Shown here: piece by piece, positions 11,551-22,548 of the stretch | Layout of the letters: every line of letters starts with the position of its first letter | How positions within the stretch are numbered: position 1 is the first letter of the stretch | From: Hemerocallis citrina | Taxonomy: Eukaryota > Streptophyta > Magnoliopsida > Asparagales > Asphodelaceae | Direction of reading: 5' to 3' | DNA: 64,000 nucleotides | Assembly (NCBI GenBank): GCA_017893485.1 | Contig: CM030364.1 | Span: forward strand, 204,680,827 to 204,744,826 | Notes under the pieces: model-generated | Database searches by the model: none | What the model was told of the DNA's origin: nothing | What the model saw: the letters and a program-made list of their open reading frames with translations, nothing else | Position numbers and translations under genes: made by a program

Positions 11551-12119
11551 TGATGTGGTTTGTTTTTGGGGGGTGGCTGCACCAGGTGTGAGTTCTTCTC
11601 GATTTGTATTTTTGCGGAAGCTTCGGTACGGATGGTACGCCCGATCCTCAGCCGAGGGAACGGCTTGAGAGTAGGCGGGAGTGAGGTGGAGATCGGATGC
11701 TTGGGTCGGATCAGGAGGCTCGGCTCGGATCTGGAGGCTAAGATCCAAAGGTCTCGTGTACCTGCACTCGGTCTAGAAATACCGGGGTTGGTTCCGGTGG
11801 CAGACCCTCCGATCTAGTCAGTCACTGAGGAGTAACAGTGACTAGGATTTTTTAGAGGAAAAAGATTGATTACTTTTTGAAGGGGTAGAGGGTCTGGTAT
11901 CTATAGGCAATGCTAACCGGGTTTGGACCCGTTTGGAGCCGGGTCTGGACCCGGTTGCCTGTGGGCCTGACGTGGTAAAAGCCCAGGCAGTTTAGGGCTG
12001 ACGTGGCGGGAGTCAGAGTGGTTTTAAGGCTGACGTGACAGATCTGGATGATCGGGAGTGTGGCGTCTTTTGAGGGAATTTTGTAGCTCAAGAAAGGCCA
12101 CGTTATCTGACTCATATCA
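11551..12119 (-). repeat. 5' LTR of element A
   Basis: A 569-bp block starting TGATGTGGTTTG and ending CTCATATCA on the plus strand. It shares the CACCAGGTGTGAGTTC core, the GACCCTCCGA segment, the GTCTGGTAT segment that carries the TATA-like box, and the ACGTGGC repeats with the LTRs of element B and the solo LTR at 19995-20751. Confidence 0.85.
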
Positions 12120-12251
12120 TGTACTTAGTTGCAATACAAAATCCTCACGAAGGAGAGAACTTTGAGTTGTGTGCAAGTGTGCATGCCATGCAAGGCTAAT
12201 AACGTATGGATTAGGGTTAGTAGGATTCTGTTAAGTGATATGAATTAATTA

Positions 12252-12368
12252 GATGAGAAAGAGTCAATATAGTTATTTGACTTATGGCGACAACTTAGGA
12301 TGAGAAAGAGTTAGTTATGCCGACAACTTAGGATGAGAAAGAGTCAATATAATTATGTCAACAGCTTA
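12252..12368. repeat. Short tandem repeat, three degenerate units
   Basis: GATGAGAAAGAGT followed by an A/T-rich stretch and GACAACTTAG occurs three times with unequal spacing. The rest of 12120-12650 is AT-rich DNA with no gene I can support. Confidence 0.6.
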
Positions 12369-12654
12369 ATTAAGATATGTGAATGTATATACTCTCCACA
12401 GGATGTAGGAGTGTATTTGACGATTTCAATACAGATATCAACTAGCTAGTTAATTAACAAAATTCTTTTAGTCTTATCATTAATTATGTCCTGTTCCTGC
12501 CTTGAAGTTTATAGGCCCCATCATTGGCATGGCCAGAATTTTTACTCAAGGATGCCACGCTTACTATTAAAAAATAATAAATTATAATAAATATATTTTT
12601 ATTTCTCAAAATATTATATATTAATACCAAATGTCATAAATTATTACAATTAGT

Positions 12655-12910
12655 AAATAGTCATTTTCTTTGACAATAAAACCCTTGAAAACTTCATATT
12701 TTGAAAATATTGACTGATATCTTCATTATTAGTGATGTCTAATATGTCTCTTTCAATATATGTCACCGAACAATCATTATCTTATTTTCCAATCGGTTGT
12801 GTAATGAAGTCTTGATAATTTTCATAGCAGAAAATACTCTCTACTATCGCGGTTGCAGTGGGTAATAGCAATGCCAATTTTGAAGTTTTTTCTATGTAAA
12901 GCAGGTGACA
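12655..12910 (-). pseudogene. hAT transposase C-terminal (dimerisation domain) relic
   Basis: The minus strand encodes, in at least two frames, recognisable pieces of the C-terminus of plant hAT-type transposases: KLALLLPTATAIVE, then FSAMKIIKTSLHNRLENK, then SVTYIERDI and a tail with EDISQYFQNMK ending near 12660. Small indels separate the pieces. The order and wording match the hATC dimerisation region of TTF-type hAT proteins, which mediates subunit contact. No upstream catalytic region or terminal inverted repeats were found, so this is an isolated relic. Confidence 0.75.
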
Positions 12911-13089
12911 AATCATTTGGGATTGCCAGGATAGTATTCATCAAATGTAAATGAAATGCAACTTCACATTGTGCGTGTGGATTAGTGTGTTTGACTTCAA
13001 ATTAGAAGGTCATGGGTTCAATTTCCATTGTTGTCAAATAATTTTTCATTTTTTATCATTTTAAAAGAAATTAAAATTTCAAATCAAAG

Positions 13090-13160
13090 TTAAAAAAAAT
13101 GCTGCTAAGGGACTTGAACCTGGGTCTTCTATGTAAGAACCATGTATCCTAACCAACTAA
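13090..13160 (-). other. tRNA-like sequence, possible SINE head
   Basis: On the minus strand there is an A-box-like TTAGTTGGTTAGGAT and, about 30 nt downstream, a B-box-like AGGTTCAAGTCC, as in tRNA-derived SINEs or decayed tRNA genes. The flanking ends do not pair as a clean acceptor stem. A similar GGTTCAA box is near 13012 on the plus strand. The family is not recognised. Confidence 0.4.
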
Positions 13161-13165
13161 TCTAC

Positions 13166-14397
13166 AACAAATTATTGAAAAATTCTATATTACTCTATTT
13201 ATATTACTTATTATATACATATAAATTTGAGGCGTTTGATACTCTATTTATATTACTTATTATATACATACTTAAGAGATGTTTGCTACTAGAAGGCGCA
13301 GGAATCTGATGGTAAATTTGAGGGTTTATATCGTCTATATTTAAGTGGGAACCTTTTTTACTTGTCATTAATATTATTTTCCAGAGATGAGCTAGGTCTA
13401 AGTATGCCCATAGAAAGGTTAGAAAATCTGTATATCAAAATGAGAAAAACGAAGGAAGAACTTCGTATTTAATTAAAGAGATTCTTATGAACAGTTAATA
13501 CTGTTCTTAATTAATCAATCTTTAACCGTTAACCCTAAATGTAACCTACGTAATTACTCTTGACTAAGAGCTTTAATTTGATCTTGAATGGCATATGATT
13601 GAATGACATTTAAGTTACACACTTTTTTCTATTGTGCGCTCTCCCTATATATTAGTCGATGTATGACATATTATGAGAACTTAGTTTAAATGTGTAGAAG
13701 TGGAACATTACATATTTTCACACACAAAAAAAGGGAAAAAAAATGGACATGTAATACAACTAGTTACTGCCCATTTATTCCAAAAAATTTAACATACATA
13801 ACAAATAAGATAAATTGCATTATTGATGACGAGTATGATAATTATGTAACTAGCCAGGATTACTAATGTTAATGACCCAAAACTCTATTTCCTTAGAGGT
13901 TTAGTCGACTAAACCAATTCAGCAAGGATAATTGCATGCATGTCAAACACTTCACATGCATGATGTCATTAGGTATTGCCAAGTTGTCAACTAGTAGAAA
14001 AGAAGAATGGGGCCTAATATGGACATGGATTATTTGTCAAAACGACTGCAAAATTTCGGCAAATTAATCTCTGATATATATACATATCCCGTGATTTGAC
14101 GAGTTGACTTGGCCCAAATCAAATCCTTAATATATATATATGAAGTAATTCTAGACCGTACATGTCATTTTATTTTTGGGTGACAAGGCTTAAGTAATTC
14201 GAAGTTGAAGCTTTGTATCAATTGTATGACAAGCCATGCATTTTGGTTCATTGAGACTGCATGCATCTTGGAAACTACTAAAATAGCATCCCATTAACCA
14301 CTCAAATCTATATAATAAAATACAAAGAAAGCTATCAAACCGCTCTTTTTTAATTTCTCCAAAATCAAAACTTCAGATCTAACCTTACAAAACACAT
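13166..14397. other. AT-rich intergenic DNA, no gene seen
   Basis: Apart from a local duplication of GATACTCTATTTATATTACT-type sequence around 13190-13270, I see no coding frame or element boundary here. Confidence 0.6.
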
Positions 14398-14820
14398 TCC
14401 CCCCCCCCCTCCCCCCCCCCCCCCCCCCCCCCCCCTCTCGCAAAAAAGTTTTCTCCCCAAAACTCAAATTCAAATCTCCCATCCAAAACAACTCATTTAT
14501 TTATTTAATTATTTTCTCTCTCTCTTTCTCTCTCTCTCTCATTCAAAAAAATAAGAAAATAAAATTTTAAATTTTTTAAAAATAAAAAACTAAAAAAACT
14601 AACTTTTTTTTAAATAATTCAAAATAATAAAAAATTATAAAAAATTAATAATAAAAAATTTAAAAAATTTAAAAAAATTTAAAAAAATTTAAAAAAATTA
14701 AAAAAATTAAAAATTAAAAAAAATAAAAAAATTTTAATTTTTAATTTTAAAAATTTTTCGAAAATTTGAAAATTTTGAAATTTTTAAATTTTTGAAAATT
14801 TGAAAATTTGAAAATCTTAA
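14398..14820. repeat. Poly(C) tract, (TC)n and A/T homopurine low-complexity block
   Basis: A run of mostly C at 14399-14436, a (TC)n run at 14515-14541, then about 280 bp made almost only of A and T in short AAAATT words. Nothing coding. The homopolymer may be mis-sized in the assembly. Confidence 0.8.
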
Positions 14821-15388
14821 AGCAAATCCAAATTCAAATTCAATATTGAACCCCAATCAAGAGGTCGTGGCTGATATCTGATCCGCTGCTAATTCCGTAT
14901 CGGTGACTCCCCTCTACCAAATCGAGCGCGAATATCAGCCGACTCCGTATCGGCGACTCCCCTCCACCGAATCGAAAGCTTTTATCTGCGATGCGACGAC
15001 TCTAATTTCATCCCATTAATCAAATTTTCATTCTAATGTTAAATTTTGTGTGTGCAGGGGATTACTCAGTTTTTTACTGACACGAATTTTGTATGTGCAT
15101 GGGATCTAAGTTCAAAGATGTATGATTGTTTTATTTTTGGGTTTAAATTTTTTTTATTTGGTGATTTATTTGATAAGTTTTTTAATTGGTTTTGATATAA
15201 GGTGTACGCAAGTGAGATGAATTATTTGGTGGCCTCAATTTGGCCTTCCAAACCATAGCAGGACAGGTAAGCTGACCAACAACCTAAAATAATTTGACAA
15301 ATATGCAACAATAATTTCTTTACTACAAGAGAAAATACTATCATGAATTGTTCCCTTCACTGGTTATTAGAAACCATGGATAACATAA

Positions 15389-15923
15389 GAGCATCCACAG
15401 TCGTTTGCTTGTTTGACATTTTTTCCTTTTTTTTTACTGTAGCGCACACAGTCGTAAGCTATTTTGTCATTTTTGACAATTCGACTACAGTAGAAAGGAA
15501 AAAATAGCATTCGAAATAGCAAAATGCATATTATAGCTAACAGAACTTCATGTTTCGTCTGGTTGTTTAATTATATTTTTAATTAATCGGACGAAACATC
15601 ATGTTTCGTCCGAAGTAAAAAAAAAAACAAATAAATAAACCGGTTAAATGAATTTAAGGCTTGGAATGAACATCATGTTTCGTCTGGATATTTTGAAATT
15701 TTTTTCTTCTTCGGGACGAAACATCATGTTTCGTCACGTATTTTTTATTAATATTTTCTACGTTTTGGCTTGTATAAATTATTTTTTAATGACATGTTTC
15801 GTCTGTTTTTTTTTAATGAATTTATGCATTTTTTTGTCATTCGATGACTGCAGCGTTTGGTCAAAATTGATCGCCAAAATATGCATTTTACCTTTTTTTT
15901 GCATCGAACGACTGTGGATGCTC
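15389..15923. mobile_element. MITE-1, PIF/Harbinger-like, 535 bp
   Basis: The terminal inverted repeats are GAGCATCCACAGTCG at 15389 and its complement CGACTGTGGATGCTC ending at 15923. They are flanked by a TAA duplication on both sides (15386-15388 and 15924-15926), as expected for PIF/Harbinger elements. No transposase. The interior holds several copies of the palindromic word GACGAAACATCATGTTTCGT, seen complete near 15590 and 15715. Confidence 0.82.
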
Positions 15924-15926
15924 TAA

Positions 15927-16519
15927 CATATAAGAACTTTTAGTGTATGTTTGAATATATAGGATTGAGATTACTGGAGTTTACCAGTGAAGGGTGCAAA
16001 CTCTACACTCAAGAAAAACAGCTAAAGTAAATTTGTTATTTATCCATTTTGATTTTTTTTTTATAAAGTTGCAATGGGGCGACAATGTGGAGATAAAAGA
16101 AATGATTAGCTTGGATTAGAGTTTTGAGAACTTCATGTATTTCATTTTGATTGAAATAATAATAAGAGGTATTTCAATTGCAAACTGAGTATCAGACAAA
16201 CAAATATTTAGATTATTGGTATTGTAGATATTTTCACATCTGCACTTGCGTTACCATTGTATTTACTGATTATGCGATTAGAGTAAGCTCTAAAAAACTT
16301 ATATGCTAATGTTCTTGTATAACTATTACAAATATCTAAAAGTGATGCTGAAGTTAAAAAAAAAACTATATGCAGTGTTTCTAACAAACTATATGCATTC
16401 CATGTAAGTTCAAACTAATAATCAAGAAGGCGCTGGTTGAGCTTAAATATAGATATACTGCTTCCTCATATAATATGTTTGCTACTTTAATAAATTTGCT
16501 GGACCTTCAAAACTATTTT
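15927..16519. other. Intergenic DNA, no gene seen
   Basis: AT-rich sequence between MITE-1 and the CACTA-like element, with no supported feature. Confidence 0.6.
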
Positions 16520-16539
16520 CCCTACAACACACGATGGAT

Positions 16540-16800
16540 TTACTGGCGTATATTCCCCGGCGTTTTACCAGAAACGCCGGGGTAGGAAGAGACCAGGAAT
16601 GGAGCGTCAAACAGGATGGTTATACACTGGCGGCCTCTATAAAACGCCGGGAAATTATGATATTCACCGGCGTTTTTTATTAAAACGCCGGTGAAGACTA
16701 TATTCACCGGCATTTTAATAAAACACGCCGGTGAAAGTATACTGATAAAAAAATCTTCTCCCATTCACCGGCGTTTTTAGTTAAAACGCCGGTATAGGGT
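16540..16800. repeat. Left subterminal palindromes of CACTA-like element 1
   Basis: Four stem-loops of the form CACCGGCGTTTT...AAAACGCCGGTG, each 35-50 bp. In CACTA elements such repeats are the binding sites of the element's DNA-binding protein. The counterpart at the right end is 21285-21600. Confidence 0.75.
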
Positions 16801-17150
16801 CTTAGAATAAATTTCCCCCAAACCCTCTACCATTTTCTCATTCGATCGCAAAAAAAAAACCCCAATTTTTTCCCACTCTCTCGCGCTCTCCCGCTTTCCC
16901 CAATTTCCCCAAACCCTATACGTATACTTTTTCCAAATTTTTCAGTTCTCTCCTTTCCCCATCGACGCCCCCCTCTCCTGCTGTCGTCATTTTCCCCCTC
17001 CCCCGCCGTCGCCACTTCCCCCATCGCCGCACCTGCCCCCCTTCGCCCGCCCCCCGTCCTCCATCGCGGCCCCCCGCCGTCCCCCTTCTCCCAATCTCTC
17101 TCTCCCTCTCAAAAACCGCCGTCCCCCTCCCCCAATCAACTCAAGTAAAA
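16801..17150 (+). promoter_or_regulatory. Leader-like pyrimidine-rich region in CACTA-like element 1
   Basis: Just inside the left subterminal repeats lies a C/T-rich, transcript-leader-like stretch with CCCCAAACCCT words, ending in ATCAACTCAAGTAAAATTTC, which resembles an exon end and splice donor. CACTA-like element 2 has a comparable stretch at 28490-28750. It could be the element's own promoter and 5' leader or captured host DNA. 17150-18110 shows no gene. Confidence 0.35.
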
Positions 17151-18119
17151 TTTCAAACTCTAAAGTTTATTCTAGTATGAATTTGAGAATATGAGAATAG
17201 GTTAATTAATGATCGGTTCTTGATTAGGGTTAGGGTTAGGGTTTTGATCGGTTCTTGATTTATCGTACTAACCGGAATTGATTCTAGTCATGCTTTTGTT
17301 GTTTGTAGTTTTTTAGGGGTTAGTATGGTTTTTAGATGAAGTTGTTTTTAGATGAAGTTGTTTGAGTGTATAATGGAGAGTTTGTTTGGTTTCTTTGATA
17401 TTGTTGTATGTATTTTGTTGCTGGTAGATGAGAATTAATAGAGTTGCGATCAAACATTTTGTTAGAATTTCAACATGGGTTTCATGGGAATTGGTTATTT
17501 ATTTGAGATAAAATGTTATAATGTATGTAATGTATACATATACAATTCTGAATAAATGTGATACTCGTCTTTATTATTTGTGGTAATATGCGATTTCTTT
17601 TATCCTATTGTTTGTCTAAATTTTTTGTTTTGGTAAATGAAATTGGAGGTTTAATGAAAGCTTCTCCACTCATCAATGTATTGGTTTGTTGATGATATCA
17701 TTTAGTTGTTCTTTTGATGCTAAAGTATTAGTATGTAATTATTGTAGTTGTGTTAATTATAGCCGTTTCTTGGAGGTTAGTTATGGGTTATTGGATAGTA
17801 CTGATTAATAATGGTTTTATATTGTAAAGTATCTTAACAGCGATTTCATATTTGCACAGAATGAACTGAAGAGTGATTTTGTTGTTAGTCTCATGGGAGA
17901 TGCAATTCTTAACTATTGTCCAGTGAAGGGATTAAAATAGGCTTTGTTGATGAAGGATGTGATGATGAAGAAGATAGTTGATGACAATGAGGTGGTTTGG
18001 AGGATTTGGTCAGTTTCATATACAGTTAAATCATTTTGGTAACTGTAAGTTCATGCTACTTTGCTACCTTTTTTGCTATCGGGTCACACTACTGACTACT
18101 TTGCTACTTTTTTTAAACT

Positions 18120-18800
18120 AGTGATGATGAGATGGGTTATGATTCTGAAGTTGCACACTACGAGTCATTGATTTAATGATTCATTGAATAAATGATTCAT
18201 AGGAGTAACTAGTGATTTGTTTGAATCCTATCTGAGCTTTTTAATTTATGAACACTTTTGCTGCTGAGTGAAAGCACATTCAGTGAGCCGCTGAGTGAAA
18301 GCTTTTTAATTTATGAACACTTCTGAAGTTACATGCTCCTTTTTAATTAAATGACTACTTTTGATATACTGACTAATTAATGAGTCAGTGATTGGCAATC
18401 TACTTTTGATATACTGAGCTGCACTCACTGATTAATCTTTACCTCTTTACCTGACTAATTTTGAGTCAGTGAGTGGCACTCATTGATTGTGCTTCTCTAA
18501 TTTATCATGAATCATCCTGCTGAGTGCATTTTGCATATGGATCTATATTGATTTGGATCTATATTTATCATGCTTGGGTAATTTATGCCATAGTATTTGT
18601 GAGAACAACTAAATATGCTTGAGTAAAAACAGTGAACAAATGGAGTTTCTTCTCATTATTTTCGAGTGAATGAGTGATGATGAGATGGATTATGCTTCTG
18701 AAGTTGCACACTATGTTTCATGATTCATTGAATAAATGAATTATAGGAGTAACTAGTGATGATTGAATCCTATCTGAGCTTTTTAATTTATGAATACAGG
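18120..18800. repeat. Dispersed direct repeat of about 130 bp
   Basis: The block from GATGATGAGATGG to GAGCTTTTTAATTTATGAA occurs at 18122-18256 and again at 18670-18795. Short AGTGA and CACTGA words lie between them. A further 35-bp direct repeat (TTGCATTTGGTTTTGATTAT and on) occurs at 18818 and 21196 and brackets the 244-bp array. Confidence 0.7.
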
Positions 18801-18849
18801 AATAAACTTTGTACCTTGCATTTGGTTTTGATTATAAGAGTGCTAATTT

Positions 18850-20905
18850 TTTTGGATCAAAAATGGGTTCACTGTGAACTAGGGATGCTAGCTGTATAAC
18901 AAAATCCTCCATATCTGTACAACAATTGGGCTGAACAAACCTTGTGTTGCTTTTGTTTTGGAGCCACAGACATCAATGGTAGTTGGGATGAAGAAGTAAT
19001 AGAGAAACATAAATGCTTAGATACTGGAAATTTTGATTTTCTTTTACTGTTAAAGATGCTGAAAACATGCATCTGATTGTCATCTTGGCATGTTTTTTGA
19101 TCAAAAATGGGTTCACTGTGAACTAAGGATGCTAGCTGTATAACAAAATCCTCCATATCTGTACAACAATTGGGCTGAACAAACCATGTGTTGCTTTTGT
19201 TTTGGAGCCACAGACATCAATGGTAGTTGGGATGAAGAAGTAATAGAGAAACATAAATGCTTAGATACTGGAAATTTTGATTTTCTTTTACTGTTAAAGA
19301 AGTTGAAAACATGCATCTAATTGTCATCTTGGCATGTTTTTTTGATAAAAAATGGGTTCACTGTGAACTAAGGATGCTAGCTGTATAACAAAATCCTCCA
19401 TATCTGTACAACAATTGGGCTGAACTTTGTGTTGCTTTTATTTTGGAGCCACAGACATCAATGGTAGTTGGGATGAAGAAGTAATAGAGAAACATAAATG
19501 CTTAGATACTGGAAATTTTGATTTTCTTTTACTGTTAAAGAAGCTGAAAACATGCATCTGATTGTCATCTTGGGATGTTTTTTTGATCAAAAATGGGTTC
19601 AATGTGAACTAAGGATGCTAGCTGTATAACAAAATCCTCCATATCTGTACAACAATTGGGCTGAACAAACCTTGTGTTGCTTTTGTTTTGGAGCCACAGA
19701 CATCAATGGTAGTTGGGATGAAGAAGTAATAGAGAAACATAAATGCTTAGATACTGAAAATTTTGATTTTCTTTTACTGTTAAAGAAGCTGAAAACATGC
19801 ATCTGACTGTCATCTTGGCATTTTTTTTGATCAAAAATGGGTTCACTATGAACTAAGGATGCTAGCTGTATAACAAAATCCTCCATATCTGTACAACAAT
19901 TAGGCTGAACAAACCTTGTGTTGCTTTTGTTTTGGAGCCACGGACATCAATGGTAGTTGGGATGAAGAAGTAATAGAGAAACATAAATGCTTAGTGATGC
20001 GGTTTGTTTTTGGTCGCAGTGTGGATGCACCAGGTGTGAGTTCGGACTCAATTTGTAATGAGGGAAGAGTGCGGCACGGGACGACGAGCGGGAGGCTCGC
20101 TTCGGTGCTTGAGGGTCGGCTCGGATGACCTCGCCTCGAGTACCTGCAGACGGTCCTGAAACACCGGAGTTTATTCCGGTGGCGGACCCTCCGACGATCT
20201 AGTCAGTCTCTGTGAGAGAGTAGCAAGAACTAGAGAAATTTAGGTGGCAAAAGATTGATTACCTGAAAAGGTGGGTGAGGGTCTGGTATTTATAGGGAAT
20301 CCCAACCGGGTTTGGATCCGCTTGGGGGCCGGGTCTGAACCCGAAAGCCCATGGGCCTGACGTGGCAGGAGGCCCGGGGGTTTAGGACGGACGTGGCAGC
20401 GCCAAGAGTGGTATAGGACTGACGTGGCAAAGCCCTAGGTGGTATTTGGAGCTGACATGGCTGATCATGGGGCTCCTGTGCCTCTGGGAGAATCGGATGG
20501 CCTAGGTCACGCCAGGTCATCCCCATTCCTTGCCAGGCTGGGCGGACGGCCCGTGGGGCTGTCGTGGATCGGAGGCCGAGGGCCACCGAGGCTCGTCGGA
20601 TACGAGGAGACCAGTTCTGTAGGGATGAACTTGAGGCTCGGTGCCGACCCTGTAGTGGTCCGAAGCCTAGCCGGATTGTTGTTTTTCTTATTTTTGAGTG
20701 AGAGCCGTCCTGGGCCCTGGTTGGGCCACAGGCCATTTTTACCCTACCACACTTAGATACTGGAAATTTTGATTTTCTTTTACTATTAAAGAAGCTAAAA
20801 ACATGCATCTGATTGTCATCTTGGCATGTTTTTTTGATCAAAAATGGGTTCACTGTGAACTAAGGATGCTAGCTATATAACAAAATCCTCCATGTCTGTA
20901 TATAT
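18850..20905. repeat. 244-bp tandem array inside CACTA-like element 1
   Basis: Six starts of the word ACTGTGAACT or a variant occur at 18871, 19115, 19360, 19601, 19845 and 20852. They give periods of 241-245 bp once the 762 bp of solo LTR plus TSD are removed. Monomers are nearly identical. Each has short open frames on both strands that change phase from copy to copy because 244 is not a multiple of 3, so the array as a whole is not a coding gene. Confidence 0.92.
19995..20751. mobile_element. Solo LTR of the element A/B gypsy family
   Basis: A 757-bp insertion with TGATGCGGTTTG at the left, CCTACCACA at the right, and a CTTAG duplication at 19990-19994 and 20752-20756. It shares the CACCAGGTGTGAGTTC core, the GACCCTCCGACGATCTAGTC segment, TGGTATTTATAGG and repeated ACGTGGCA words with the LTRs of elements A and B. 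No internal region remains, so it is a solo LTR left by recombination. It interrupts one monomer of the 244-bp array and is therefore younger than that amplification. Confidence 0.93.
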
Positions 20906-21611
20906 GGTTTTACCTAGGCACATCTGAGCACAAATAAGCAAGTGAAGTATATTAATTATGCAGAGACTTAGACTGTGAGGGGGGGCTGAATTGCATATTC
21001 AAGAACTGATGGGATACAAGGCATCAAAGCCGTCAATGTTGGAAAAGAAGTAGTTTGATGCAAAGTTGCTTTTTGATGGGTGAAAAGAGTGCAGATACTA
21101 GTATGTATGAGAAAGGAAAGAGTGATAAGTGACATTTCCATAAAGGGCTATTGTTTGTTTTAAGAATGATCAGTGTATGATCTAATGGGTCTCTTGCATT
21201 TGGTTTTGATTATAAGAGTGCTGATTTTTTTTTAAAATTTTATTTTATTTATTTTTTTTTTGAAATTTTTTTTAAAAAAAATTTACCTACACCAGCGTTT
21301 TTACAAGCGCCGGTGTAGCTTCCAGCAAGAATTTGGCAGTCTATACCGGCGTTTTAACAACGCCGAAGTAGGCGATGGCCGGAAATGGCACCCACACATT
21401 CACCGGCGTTTTTACGGCGACCGGTGTAGTTTTAACCTATACCGGCGGCCGTAAAAAACACCGGTGAATGTCCCTAAGCTACAGCGACGCACGATTCAGC
21501 GACACTTGCACCGGCGATTTATAAAACGCCGGTGGTATCTATAGCGGCGTTTATAAACGCCGGTAAATGTGCAAAAAAATGTCGGTAAAGACTGTTAGTC
21601 TTGTAGTGTTT

Positions 21612-22160
21612 ATATAATCAAGCTAGGTGCACCGTTCCGAAGACGTGCCGTAGACATGTATCAATGGGCAAACCTAGTATATTAAATAGTGCAAGGCGTA
21701 CCTACTCAAATAAGGAATTCCTAAAATGTTTTACTAATTAATTAATTAATTATATGTTATCTTACCTAATTAATTAATTATATGTTATTAGAGTTAACAG
21801 TGAACATGCAGTTCGGAGTCGACTGTGCATATTGGAGTTTTAAATCTTTAAACGTTCTTGTTTTAGTATTACTTTGCTAGATCTCTAAATCTATTTTATA
21901 TAATCAAAACAGGTGCATCTTTTTGAAGACGTGCCGTAAGCACGTTTTAACGGACAAACCTAGTATATTAAATGGTGCAAGACGTACCTACTCAAATAAG
22001 GAATTCCTAATGCTAATTAATTAATTAATTATATGTTATCTTACCTAATTAATTAATTATATGTTATTAGAGTTAACAGTGAACATACTCTTCGGAGTCG
22101 ACTGTGCATATCGGAATTTTAAATCTCCGAACGCTCTTGTTATAGTATTACATTTTGTAT
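21612..22160. repeat. Tandem duplication of about 286 bp with Helitron-like termini
   Basis: Two copies begin at about 21609 and 21895 with TTATATAATCAA. Each carries GAAGACGTGCCGTA, a short potential hairpin (CGTGC-CGTAA-GCACG in the second copy), then GG(G/A)CAAACCTAGT and shared TTAATTAATTA and GGAGTCGACTGTGCATAT sequence. A hairpin a short distance before CTAGT is the pattern of a Helitron 3' end, so these may be duplicated Helitron ends. The 5' end was not found. Confidence 0.5.
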
Positions 22161-22245
22161 TTGGGTCTGTGTTGTACACACTCTTCCAACGCTCTTCTTT
22201 TAGTATTACATTTTGTATTTGGGTCAGTGTTGTACACACTCTTCC
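22140..22245. repeat. 57-bp tandem repeat, two copies
   Basis: TAGTATTACATTTTGTATTT through GTACACACTCTTCCAAC occurs twice in a row. Confidence 0.85.
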
Positions 22246-22548
22246 AACCTAAGTGCTTATATTAGTAAAATTTATTCTCTCTAATTTGGCCGTTTAGCAT
22301 GCTAGTAATCTGAACGTGTATTGCATGCTCTAATTATTATTTTCTATATATATAGTTAATAATAAGACGTAATCTTGTCTCGAACCTGCGATCTTGTTTT
22401 ACTTATCACATACTCTTTACAAATTACTCAAAGCGGTACAAAATTTTATTTTATAAGAGTGACATTTTTATAAATAATTATATCCTAAATGAATATCAAT
22501 TTTGAAAGTATTATGTTAACTAACAACAGTTGAGTAAGTCAATGGTTA
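22246..22548. other. Intergenic DNA, possible tRNA-like box
   Basis: No gene. On the minus strand near 22390 a GCAGGTTCGAGAC box resembles a tRNA B box, but no A box is clear. Confidence 0.4.

Larger units (their letters stand above)
1..12119 (-). mobile_element. Element A: degenerate Tat-lineage Ty3/gypsy LTR retrotransposon, left end outside window
   Basis: In its own 5' to 3' direction (minus strand) it runs: LTR at 12119-11551, primer-binding site, gag, protease, reverse transcriptase, RNase H, then tandem arrays, a plus-strand antisense gene and another array at the window edge. Gag and pol match element B (49404-63054) block by block, which identifies the family. The second LTR would lie before base 1, so the TSD (TGTAC follows the right LTR) cannot be confirmed. 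The copy is dead: gag-pol has many stops and frameshifts, the integrase is deleted, the antisense gene has stops, and a copia solo LTR sits at 3282-4514. The Tat assignment rests on the gag and RT sequence type, the second RNase H and the antisense ORF. Confidence 0.88.
16520..21608. mobile_element. CACTA-like element 1, non-autonomous, 5.1 kb
   Basis: The right end read inward is CACTACAAGACTAACAG, a canonical CACTA terminus. The left end, CCCTACAACACACG, is a one-step variant of the first bases. A TTT triplet flanks each end (16517-16519 and 21609-21611), matching the 3-bp TSD of the superfamily. Both subterminal regions carry short palindromes built on CCGGCGTTTT and AAAACGCCGG. No transposase frame is present, so it would depend on a partner. 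It carries a leader-like region, a 244-bp tandem array and a solo gypsy LTR. Confidence 0.78.

Noticed and set aside
17224..17245. TTAGGG-type telomere-like repeat
   Set aside because: Only three short units, not the plant TTTAGGG array, inside the CACTA-like element; chance or a leader motif.
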